A stretch of 5,277 nt of DNA from Armatimonadota bacterium. GTDB taxonomy: Bacteria > Armatimonadota > Armatimonadia > Armatimonadales > Armatimonadaceae. The notes beneath the pieces were generated by a model, which worked only from the letters and a program-made list of their open reading frames with translations, had not been told where the DNA came from and did not search any database. This document shows, piece by piece, positions 1-5,277 of this stretch (its first letter is position 1; the number at the start of each line of letters is the position of its first letter). The translations under genes were made by a program, and so were the position numbers. Location of the stretch: positions 1 through 5,277 of the forward strand of contig JAURHZ010000170.1 of assembly GCA_030833025.1 (NCBI GenBank), given 5' to 3'.

Positions 1-1486
1 CTTCCATGCGGAGCTGCATCGGGAGCGTGAGCGCAATGACATCCCCGCGCGACCACATCCGTCGCAGCGTGATCCATCCATTGGAAGACACGGCTTGGGT
101 TGGTTTTCCGTTTACCAACACTGCTGGCTTCGCACACCACTTCGGCACACGGAGCTTGATGTTGTAGACCTGAGGATGCATCGCGGAAATGACAACCTTT
201 ACAGTGTCGGTGGTTCCAAGCTGCGTCCATTGATAAATACGGATGTTTGGTTTGCTGATACTGGCTGCCGATTCGATGTACTGATTAATGTAGACCGTGT
301 CATCCCCTTGCGTTGAATAGATGAACTGTCCGTATTGCCCAGGGTTTTCGAGACCGGTGCCGTTGCAGCAGTAGCAGCCGCGTTCATTGGAGCGGAAGTC
401 CTTGACTGAGTTTGCGCCAAGCGGCTGGTAATAAGTTTTCCACCCGGAGCGCGGGTCTTGGCTGCCTAAAATCGCATTGAAGAGGGTGCGCTCAATGTGG
501 TCATGAAAGCGGGCATCCCCGGTCTGGCTGGCAAGGCTGTGGCCAATCTTGATGAGGTTATAGCTGACGCAGGTCTCCTGTGGCATCCGGCTCTGCGTGT
601 CCGCGATACGTTTCTGCGGGGGCATCCCTTCGTGCACGCTCAGCCCGCCGGTTGCGTAGGTACGCCCACCAGATGTCACGACTTTGTCCCAGAAGCCCAG
701 TGCGGCTTTGTGTTCATGGGGTGAGCTGGTCAGCTCGGCGATGCGTGCGGCTCCCACGATTTTGGCGATGAGGGTATTGGCGTGCTCCATGTAATCGCCG
801 CCGGTTGCGAATTTGTCGAGGATGGGCGGTTCTAGCCAGCGCTCTGCGAGGGCGAGGTGCCGTGGATTTTTGGTGATGGCATAGACATTTGCAAGTGCTT
901 CTGCCATCCCGCCGTATTCGACTTTTTTGACTTTTTCGAGCTCAGCGCCATATTTTGCTGTGCGCTCATCAATCCAGTCAACCAGCGCGACGACGATCTG
1001 GAGGGCTTCTGAGCTCCCGGCATGGACCCGGGCGGCGACAAGGCCTTCGATGAGCTTGTGCATCCGGTACCAGACAACGCCATCCAGGCGGTTTGGCTCG
1101 AACTCAGCTTCCGGGCTTGCAAAGAGGTAACGCCCACCCATCGCGCGCTGGCATTTGTCTAGCTCTCGCACCATTGTATGGACGCGCGTTCGCAACACTT
1201 TGTCATCATTGTAAACACTTGATGACATCTTGCTGATGGCACTGAGGTAATGCGCTTCATAAAAGCCGGGGAATGCGCCGTAGGGCTCGGGGGTCGCCCA
1301 GCTTTCGTAGGGCTTGGCGCCAAGGGTTGGGAGGCCGGCTTGAAAGCGAAAGGCATAGAGCATCCGGTCGATGTCAAGGCTGTGCAAAACCTTGCGGCCA
1401 ACCTCCATGCTGTCTTTGAAGATGCCGCCCTGTATCTGAACATCACGGAGGGGAACGGGCGTAATCGGTGCTGGTTTGTTTTTCAC
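1..1486 (-). CDS. GH127/GH146-like beta-L-arabinofuranosidase family protein (DUF1680), C-terminus cut by window edge
   Basis: One open frame of 495 visible residues runs off the left edge. It is a PF07944-type protein: an alpha/alpha-barrel catalytic region followed by the start of a beta-sandwich. Family landmarks in order are HSLDIDRMLYAFRFQAGL (35-52), WYRMHK (139-144), EYGGMAEAL (190-198), ETCVSYNLIK (304-313) and CYCCNGTGLE (371-380). In characterised GH127 enzymes, a Glu and Cys of the ETC motif and one Cys of the CC pair hold zinc, and the other Cys of the pair is the nucleophile. Here that maps to E304, C306, C373 and C374, so the active centre looks intact. E286, in HEGM, is a plausible acid/base. 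The beta-sandwich starts near 440 (LRVPKWC). I chose the GTG at 1486-1484, 7 bases after the upstream gene's stop, with GGAAAG 10 bases before it. An in-frame GTG at 1519 would overlap the upstream gene and has no ribosome site. There is no signal peptide, so it is probably cytoplasmic. Family function is release of terminal beta-L-arabinofuranose; the true substrate here is not certain. Confidence 0.93.
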   Translation of the reverse strand, partial: MKNKPAPITPVPLRDVQIQGGIFKDSMEVGRKVLHSLDIDRMLYAFRFQAGLPTLGAKPYESWATPEPYGAFPGFYEAHYLSAISKMSSSVYNDDKVLRTRVHTMVRELDKCQRAMGGRYLFASPEAEFEPNRLDGVVWYRMHKLIEGLVAARVHAGSSEALQIVVALVDWIDERTAKYGAELEKVKKVEYGGMAEALANVYAITKNPRHLALAERWLEPPILDKFATGGDYMEHANTLIAKIVGAARIAELTSSPHEHKAALGFWDKVVTSGGRTYATGGLSVHEGMPPQKRIADTQSRMPQETCVSYNLIKIGHSLASQTGDARFHDHIERTLFNAILGSQDPRSGWKTYYQPLGANSVKDFRSNERGCYCCNGTGLENPGQYGQFIYSTQGDDTVYINQYIESAASISKPNIRIYQWTQLGTTDTVKVVISAMHPQVYNIKLRVPKWCAKPAVLVNGKPTQAVSSNGWITLRRMWSRGDVIALTLPMQLRME

Positions 1487-1493
1487 TTTGGAG

Positions 1494-2714
1494 TTACTTT
1501 CCGGAATAGCCCATCGCACGAAGGCCAGCTTGAACAACGGTGTGCTTTGTAAATGTCTTCCAAATGTAGCCATCCCGGGCATTTGCATAGCCGCAGATCG
1601 CCATCCCGAGGTCGAGGCCTAGGACATCCGGGTCGATCCAGTCTTTGTCTTCATTCAGCGCATTTGGGAAGCCGTATGGGCCATACGCTTGCTTTCCAAG
1701 ATGGGTGTGTAGGGCAGTGAGTGCTTTGTCGGCGGCGTTACGATCAAACATCCGGGCAGCGAGAACCGCCGTCGGTGCGATCGTGCCATCGTGACGGCCA
1801 TCCACTGCTTCTTGCGCGCCGTAGCCCACAGGAGGTGGCTGGTCACAGGCATTAATGCCAAAGATGCCATCTCGGTAGGACTTGTAGCGCCCGCTTTGTT
1901 CCTTGCAGAAGCGAATATGGTGGGCGTGGCTGCGCTGCCAAATCATCCACAAATCGCGCCCCGCGGAATCCCGTTGACCTTTGATATTGACATAGCCGGC
2001 TGTCATTTGCGACCAGAAGATCGGCCCGATAGGCTCATAGAGACCTGTTTTCGGGTCGGTTACCGTTTTCCAATTCTTCCACGTGGATGCTGGGAGGCGG
2101 TAGGGAGACTGCGCACCAAGCGCGAGAATATAGAGGTAAGGACTCTCATCGTAGTGGTCCCAGCGGCTGTCGAGAAAGCCTGATTCTGGCTTCCAGCCCA
2201 TGCTGACGCAGAGATCGGCGGGGTCACCTGCTTTGCGATTTTGCATCCACTGCCAGTCCGTTTTCGCAAGGATTGCATCTACACGTTTGGCGATGTCGCC
2301 TCCGAATACATTGGCAGCCATGATGAGACCGAGCTGTAGCAGTGCTGTATCGATACTGGATAGCTCGCAATTCCACTCCCGATTACCGGTTTCCCAATCG
2401 ATAAAGTGGTAATAGAAGCCAGATCTGCCACTTAGTTTTGAGTCAACAGTCGCAAGGACACGTTCAATGCGCTGGATAGCGGTTCGGCGCTCGAGCCAGC
2501 CGTAGTGGACACCGATACAAAACGCTGTGACTGCGTAGCCGGTAGCAGCAGTGCTTGCGATACGCGTCTGACCTGCTGAGCCAAGCGTATTCTTTGTGCG
2601 GTCAAGGGTGAGACCGCTCGTTGGATGACTTGCATCCAGAAAGAAGCGCAGTGCCCGCTGTGCCATGTCATCCGCATTTGATGTCCGCCGGGGTTCAACA
2701 TTGTTTGTTCGCAT
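1494..2714 (-). CDS. Glycoamylase-like / GH144-type beta-glucan hydrolase family protein
   Basis: This is a complete 406-residue protein. Its core matches the putative glucoamylase (PF10091) fold shared with GH144 endo-beta-1,2-glucanases. Landmarks are GFYYHFIDWETG (99-110), EWNCELSSIDTALLQLGL (113-130), CVSMGWKPESGFLDSRWD (169-186), YDESPYLYILALGA (188-201), WQRSHAHHIRFCKEQ (259-273) and DGTIAPTAVLAARMF (309-323). The acidic ELSSID segment and the WDHYDE segment are family hallmarks that line the sugar-binding cleft. The length matches a bare catalytic domain. Family members cleave beta-1,2-glucan or related glucans, but the linkage used here is inferred from fold only. The N-terminus (MRTNNVEPRR) is polar and lacks a hydrophobic segment, whereas many family members are exported lipoproteins or secreted. 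The ATG at 2714 has no clear Shine-Dalgarno sequence; a TAGAAT hexamer ends 9 bases upstream. It is the promoter-proximal gene of an apparent two-gene operon with the arabinofuranosidase-like gene. Confidence 0.9.
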   Translation of the reverse strand: MRTNNVEPRRTSNADDMAQRALRFFLDASHPTSGLTLDRTKNTLGSAGQTRIASTAATGYAVTAFCIGVHYGWLERRTAIQRIERVLATVDSKLSGRSGFYYHFIDWETGNREWNCELSSIDTALLQLGLIMAANVFGGDIAKRVDAILAKTDWQWMQNRKAGDPADLCVSMGWKPESGFLDSRWDHYDESPYLYILALGAQSPYRLPASTWKNWKTVTDPKTGLYEPIGPIFWSQMTAGYVNIKGQRDSAGRDLWMIWQRSHAHHIRFCKEQSGRYKSYRDGIFGINACDQPPPVGYGAQEAVDGRHDGTIAPTAVLAARMFDRNAADKALTALHTHLGKQAYGPYGFPNALNEDKDWIDPDVLGLDLGMAICGYANARDGYIWKTFTKHTVVQAGLRAMGYSGK

Positions 2715-2723
2715 CGTGGCTTG

Positions 2724-2729
2724 ATTCTA
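2724..2729 (-). promoter_or_regulatory. Possible -10 element (TAGAAT) for the hydrolase operon
   Basis: TAGAAT reads on the minus strand and ends 9 bases before the ATG at 2714. Transcription would then start about 3 bases before the ATG, giving an almost leaderless message. This fits the absence of a Shine-Dalgarno sequence. No convincing -35 hexamer sits 16-18 bases upstream (TGTTCG at 17), so this is weak evidence. Confidence 0.27.
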
Positions 2730-2778
2730 GCGGACGTCCCGGTACCCGAACAGGAAAAACAGGTACATCTGTAGTGTG

Positions 2779-2799
2779 ACTGGCATCATAGTTGCCAGT
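2779..2799. promoter_or_regulatory. Inverted repeat in the divergent intergenic region, candidate operator
   Basis: ACTGGCA and TGCCAGT form perfect 7 bp arms around a 7-base spacer (TCATAGT). The centre lies about 75 bases from the ATG of the minus-strand hydrolase gene and about 61 bases from the ATG of the plus-strand propeller gene. A dimeric regulator bound here could control both directions. No regulator gene is in the window. An arm pair of this length can also occur by chance in 135 bases. Confidence 0.42.
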
Positions 2800-2829
2800 T
2801 AATGCTTCGTTATCATTTTCATTGATTAA

Positions 2830-2835
2830 TAAGAT
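2830..2835 (+). promoter_or_regulatory. Possible -10 element (TAAGAT) for the propeller gene
   Basis: TAAGAT lies in the AT-rich stretch TTGATTAATAAGAT and ends 14 bases before the ATG at 2850. It would give a leader of roughly 8 bases. The best upstream -35 candidates are poor or badly spaced: TTATCA at 2810-2815 leaves a spacer of only 14. This is tentative. Confidence 0.25.
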
Positions 2836-2849
2836 AGAGCAAGACGGCT

Positions 2850-3929
2850 ATGACGACACCTTTACAAACAACAACAAACTTGGCAAAGCAACGATTTCTG
2901 TTTTGCGGTCAGGTACACACGGGCAAATCGGTACCGATGATTGGGCATCAGCACCTGATTGTCGCCGATGTCGCCGGCAACATTCATCGGCAACTGACAA
3001 AGGGGGCCTTTGACGTCGATAGTTATGCTGTGAATCCAGCGGGTTCAAATGCGTATTTTGTAAAAGTCGACCGTAGTGGTGCGCGCCTGGATGAAGTCTG
3101 TTTTGCCGCAATCAATGGCCAAGGAAACGGCCTCCTCTACACCGCTCCTGGTAAGGGGCATCATGTGAGTGACCTCAAGCTATCCCCGGATGGCAAACAG
3201 CTCGCGATGGTTCACTCCTTCGATGGTGCAAATGGTGCGTCTGCGTACAAGCGTATTGCTGTTCTGGACTTGAACACTCTAAAGCTACGGTCGGCTGGGC
3301 GCCTTGATGAGACATCCACCGGGTGGGACTGGCATGGAAGCACTGACATCCGGATTTCGCTGGCCGATCCTCAGCCAAATGTTTCGGCAACGGCTACGGT
3401 GTGTGTAGCAACGGGACGTGGCGAGATCTCACGCAGTCCTCTGATCGCTGGAGTCGGAGGGACAGTGACATCCTTTGGCAAGGGAACATCGGTTGTTACA
3501 CGCGGCGCTGGTGATATCGCCTTGATATCCGCTGGGCAGCCGGAGCGGAAGGTCGTAATCTCACTAGCGATGCAGCAGCGTATGGGGTTCATCCCGGACG
3601 GCATTTCGCTGAGTACTCTGCGCGAGCGTGTCCACGGCAGAATCGTTGTCCACACGGCATCCCGTCAGAATGAAGTTACTGCGTTTGGTGTCCTCGATGA
3701 AAAGCTGGCGCAGATTGACTATTGGTTTATGAGCCCCGGCAACACGGTGTTTGCACCAAAGGTGAACGTCGCAGTCGCTTGGCGACATATTGAGACGCGT
3801 GGGGAATTTGGAACGCCTGCGATGGATTCGGGGATGCAATGGATGGCACTAAACCGAACGGATCGCTGGACAACCATTTTCCGCAATCAGATATCTGTTG
3901 CTGGAGACAAGATAATCATTCTTGGATAG
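2850..3929 (+). CDS. Beta-propeller (PD40/TolB-like repeat) protein of unknown function
   Basis: This is a complete 359-residue protein. I do not recognise a named family. Repeats of PD40/WD40-like character are visible. LIVADVAGNIHRQLTKG (36-52) leads into DSYAVNPAGSNAYFVKVD (57-74). A second unit, LLYTAPGKGHHVSDLKLSPD (95-114), continues to GKQLAMVHS (115-123), and a third, weaker unit (RIAVLDLNTLKLRSAG then STGWDWHGSTDIRIS) lies downstream. The SPDGKQLAMV pattern is the classic TolB-type blade strand. The C-terminal half (from about 190) is rich in alternating hydrophobic residues and probably supplies the remaining blades. There is no signal peptide, so it is probably cytoplasmic, unlike periplasmic TolB. 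An in-frame TAG at 2835-2837 leaves ATG 2850 as the only good start. Only a weak GAG precedes it, and an A/C-rich tract (2864-2879) follows it. It is transcribed divergently from the hydrolase operon, which suggests but does not prove a shared role in glycan use. A propeller lyase or sugar-binding role is possible but unsupported by motifs. Confidence 0.8.
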   Translation: MTTPLQTTTNLAKQRFLFCGQVHTGKSVPMIGHQHLIVADVAGNIHRQLTKGAFDVDSYAVNPAGSNAYFVKVDRSGARLDEVCFAAINGQGNGLLYTAPGKGHHVSDLKLSPDGKQLAMVHSFDGANGASAYKRIAVLDLNTLKLRSAGRLDETSTGWDWHGSTDIRISLADPQPNVSATATVCVATGRGEISRSPLIAGVGGTVTSFGKGTSVVTRGAGDIALISAGQPERKVVISLAMQQRMGFIPDGISLSTLRERVHGRIVVHTASRQNEVTAFGVLDEKLAQIDYWFMSPGNTVFAPKVNVAVAWRHIETRGEFGTPAMDSGMQWMALNRTDRWTTIFRNQISVAGDKIIILG

Positions 3930-4035
3930 ATAAGTGGTCTGAGAGGTTGTCAGCGCGGAACGAAGTGGGTCGCCGCAGCGGATGTGCAGCTTACATGTTG
4001 TCATATCTGTTGCGACGACCTAGTGGTTTAACACA

Positions 4036-4048
4036 GAGACTTAGTCTC
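4036..4048. repeat. Perfect 13-base palindrome upstream of the DUF1003 gene
   Basis: GAGACT and AGTCTC flank a single T. The element lies 62 bases before the ATG at 4111 and is followed by TAATAG (4050-4055), a possible -10-like hexamer. It could be an operator. With a one-base centre it would not form a stable RNA hairpin of that exact shape. No T-run follows it, so it is not a terminator for the propeller gene. Confidence 0.35.
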
Positions 4049-4071
4049 CTAATAGCGATTCGGCTGAATGG

Positions 4072-4102
4072 CCTACCATGCAAAATCCGGATTAGTGGTA
4101 GG
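4072..4102 (+). promoter_or_regulatory. Potential hairpin covering the ribosome-binding site of the DUF1003 gene
   Basis: CCTACCA (4072-4078) is exactly complementary to TGGTAGG (4096-4102), with a 17-base loop. The right arm includes the AGG that begins the Shine-Dalgarno-like TAGGGTGA (4099-4106), located 4 bases before ATG 4111. In RNA this stem would partly hide the ribosome site. The loop holds a self-complementary 10-mer, AATCCGGATT (4084-4093). The rest of the gap, 3930-4071, shows no gene, tRNA or clear terminator. Confidence 0.38.
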
Positions 4103-4110
4103 GTGACAGC

Positions 4111-4632
4111 ATGGATGACATGTACCTCGAGGCTGGTCCGGTATCGCAGTTTGAGCACACGCATCCGTCCCTAAAGAACGTGGATGCAGAGTTTGAGCAG
4201 AACCGTACACATGCTCAGATTCTGGCAGATTTGGTTGCGACAACCGTTGGTTCGTGGCCCTTCATCGCCATTCAGAGCGTACTTCTGGTCATTTGGATAG
4301 CAGTCAATGTTGTGCTTGTGATGAAGCATTCTGACAAGGCATGGGACCCGTACCCGTTCATCCTCCTCAATCTAGCGTTGAGTTTTCAGGCGGCCTACAC
4401 GGGGCCGATTGTGATGATGAGCCAGAACCGGCAGGCAGAAAAAGACCGTCGTCAGGCGAACAGCGATTATGAAACGAATATCAAGGCTGAGGCCGAGATT
4501 CGCGTCATCATGGAACACCTCAAGTACCAGGACAAAATGATTCGTACTCTGGTAAGCGAAGTCCGGATGTTACGTGCTTCCCTGCAACATTCTGGTACGG
4601 CTACGCACGCCAACCACGATCATCAACTGTAG
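4111..4632 (+). CDS. DUF1003 family inner-membrane protein
   Basis: This is a complete 173-residue protein and a clear DUF1003 (PF06210) member. An N-terminal soluble segment (1-47) precedes transmembrane helix 1 (about 48-71, GSWPFIAIQSVLLVIWIAVN). A short loop follows, then helix 2 (about 80-103) with the family signature NLALSFQAAYTGPIVMMSQN (87-106) and RQAEKDR (107-113). Residues 105-160 are charged and heptad-like, probably a cytoplasmic coiled coil. The tail carries four histidines (H160, H166, H169, H171). The family's biochemical role is not established. The start ATG is supported by GGTGA 4 bases upstream; an alternative ATG is three codons later (4120). The gene is separated from the propeller gene by 181 bases with its own possible control elements, so it is probably a separate unit. 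It converges on trhO with a 9-base gap between stops. Confidence 0.93.
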   Translation: MDDMYLEAGPVSQFEHTHPSLKNVDAEFEQNRTHAQILADLVATTVGSWPFIAIQSVLLVIWIAVNVVLVMKHSDKAWDPYPFILLNLALSFQAAYTGPIVMMSQNRQAEKDRRQANSDYETNIKAEAEIRVIMEHLKYQDKMIRTLVSEVRMLRASLQHSGTATHANHDHQL

Positions 4633-4641
4633 CGGTTGAAG

Positions 4642-5277
4642 TTAGCTGCTAGCGCTGTCGGTTACAGGTGAAGCTGCCTTCCGTCGGCGCGGCGTGGTTC
4701 CGCGCTTGACGTGGGTGGCACAGTTTCGGCTGCAAGCTCTGCGGTGCGTTTCACCGGCTGTAATGAGTGCTTGACAGCTATCGCAGATGACCGCATTTTC
4801 GAAGCAATACGGGCACTCCGTTGGGACTGCGGCTGGGTCGCCGCAGTGAGGGCAACGCCCCCAGCGCTCGGTGGGTTTGAGGTCTGGCGTTACCGCAATA
4901 CGGTCATCGAAGACAAAACACTCACCTTCAAAGACACCGCCATCAGGAAACTCTTCGAAGTACTTCAGAATCCCGCCTTCAAGCTGCCACACATTGGTGT
5001 AGCCACGCTCCTGCATCGCGAAGATTGCCTTTTCGCAGCGAATACCGCCCGTGCAGTACATCAGGACTTTGGTGTCCTTGTCGAGCGGATTATCTTCCAC
5101 ATACTGTGGCCACTCAGTAAAGACATCGAGGTTTGGATCAACCGCGCCCTTGAACTTACCGATTTTGACTTCGTAGTCGTTGCGCGTATCGATGACAACG
5201 ACATTGGGGTCATTGACAAGCGTCTCGTGCCATTCCTGCGGTGAGAGGTGGTTGTTGCGTGTGGTTGTCGGGAAAAC
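4642..5277 (-). CDS. trhO: tRNA uridine(34) hydroxylase (rhodanese-like), N-terminus cut by window edge
   Basis: The visible 211 residues run in from the right edge without a start codon. TrhO (formerly YceA/UPF0176) makes 5-hydroxyuridine at the wobble position of tRNA using oxygen, feeding mo5U/cmo5U formation in the cytoplasm. The rhodanese domain is plain: VVVIDTRNDYEVKIGKFKGA (positions 26-45 of the visible part), then VLMYCTGGIRCEK (71-83) with the active-site Cys at 75 and the conserved second Cys at 81, then VWQLEGGILKYFEE (96-109) and GECFVFDDRIAV (118-129). A Cys-rich C-terminal domain follows, as is usual for the family: CPHC, CPYC, CDSC and CSRNC at 142-186, eight cysteines able to bind zinc. 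The tail is short and basic (RRRK). The N-terminal acylphosphatase-like domain lies outside the window. It is convergent with the DUF1003 gene, and no clear shared terminator is visible between them. Confidence 0.93.
   Translation of the reverse strand, partial: VFPTTTRNNHLSPQEWHETLVNDPNVVVIDTRNDYEVKIGKFKGAVDPNLDVFTEWPQYVEDNPLDKDTKVLMYCTGGIRCEKAIFAMQERGYTNVWQLEGGILKYFEEFPDGGVFEGECFVFDDRIAVTPDLKPTERWGRCPHCGDPAAVPTECPYCFENAVICDSCQALITAGETHRRACSRNCATHVKRGTTPRRRKAASPVTDSASS

Noticed and set aside
832..1446. Several short minus-strand frames that might suggest the GH127-like gene is frameshifted
   Set aside because: Reading the 1486 frame codon by codon gives one unbroken protein to the window edge with all family motifs in order; the short frames are out of phase with it.
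1484..1519. Earlier GTG start (1519) for the GH127-like gene
   Set aside because: It would overlap the upstream gene by 26 bases and lacks a ribosome site, while GTG 1486 has GGAAAG at suitable distance.
1791..2183. Plus-strand open frame of 130 codons inside the GH144-type gene
   Set aside because: It is antisense to conserved catalytic segments and resembles no known domain.
3930..4071. Possible tRNA, small RNA or terminator after the propeller gene
   Set aside because: No cloverleaf, T-run or strong stem was found; GGTCGCCG and CGACGACC pair imperfectly across about 40 bases, too weak to call.
3839..4174. Plus-strand open frame of 111 codons spanning the end of the propeller gene and the start of the DUF1003 gene
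   Set aside because: It overlaps both real genes out of frame, has no recognisable domain and no supported start.
4630..4680. Bidirectional terminator between the convergent DUF1003 and trhO genes
   Set aside because: The stops are only 9 bases apart and I see no GC-rich stem with flanking T/A runs there.
4711..5244. Plus-strand open frame of 177 codons opposite trhO
   Set aside because: It lies wholly antisense to the clear trhO frame, shows no family motif or ribosome site, and is a by-product of codon bias on the other strand.

Overview
This window comes from a bacterial chromosome of moderate G+C content. It holds five protein-coding genes and two short intergenic regions. I see no RNA gene, transposon, CRISPR array or phage feature. 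The lineage cannot be fixed from these genes. Gram-negative or deep-branching environmental bacteria that break down plant or microbial glycans are plausible hosts, but that is inference.

Left half (1-2714, minus strand): two carbohydrate-active enzymes lie head to tail and are almost certainly one transcription unit. The first gene is a complete 406-residue member of the glycoamylase-like / GH144 (endo-beta-1,2-glucanase type) fold family. Its stop is 7 bases before the GTG start of a GH127/GH146-type beta-L-arabinofuranosidase-like protein, which runs off the left edge. Neither has a visible signal peptide, so both look cytoplasmic and probably act on imported oligosaccharides.

Centre (2715-4110): a 135-base divergent intergenic region separates the hydrolase pair from a plus-strand gene for a 359-residue protein with PD40/TolB-like beta-propeller repeats and no assignable function. 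The region holds a perfect 7+7 bp inverted repeat, a candidate operator for both directions. Hexamers resembling -10 elements lie very close to both start codons, which would give very short or leaderless transcripts. A 181-base gap follows the propeller gene. It holds a perfect palindrome and a potential hairpin that overlaps the ribosome-binding site of the next gene.

Right end (4111-5277): a complete DUF1003 two-helix inner-membrane protein (plus strand) converges, with 9 bases between stop codons, on a trhO-type tRNA uridine(34) hydroxylase (minus strand) whose N-terminus lies beyond the right edge. These two look like housekeeping or general genes unrelated to the glycan locus.

I did not find a convincing undescribed system. 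The most notable item is the small locus of two signal-less glycoside hydrolases with a divergent orphan propeller protein and a shared palindrome between them.
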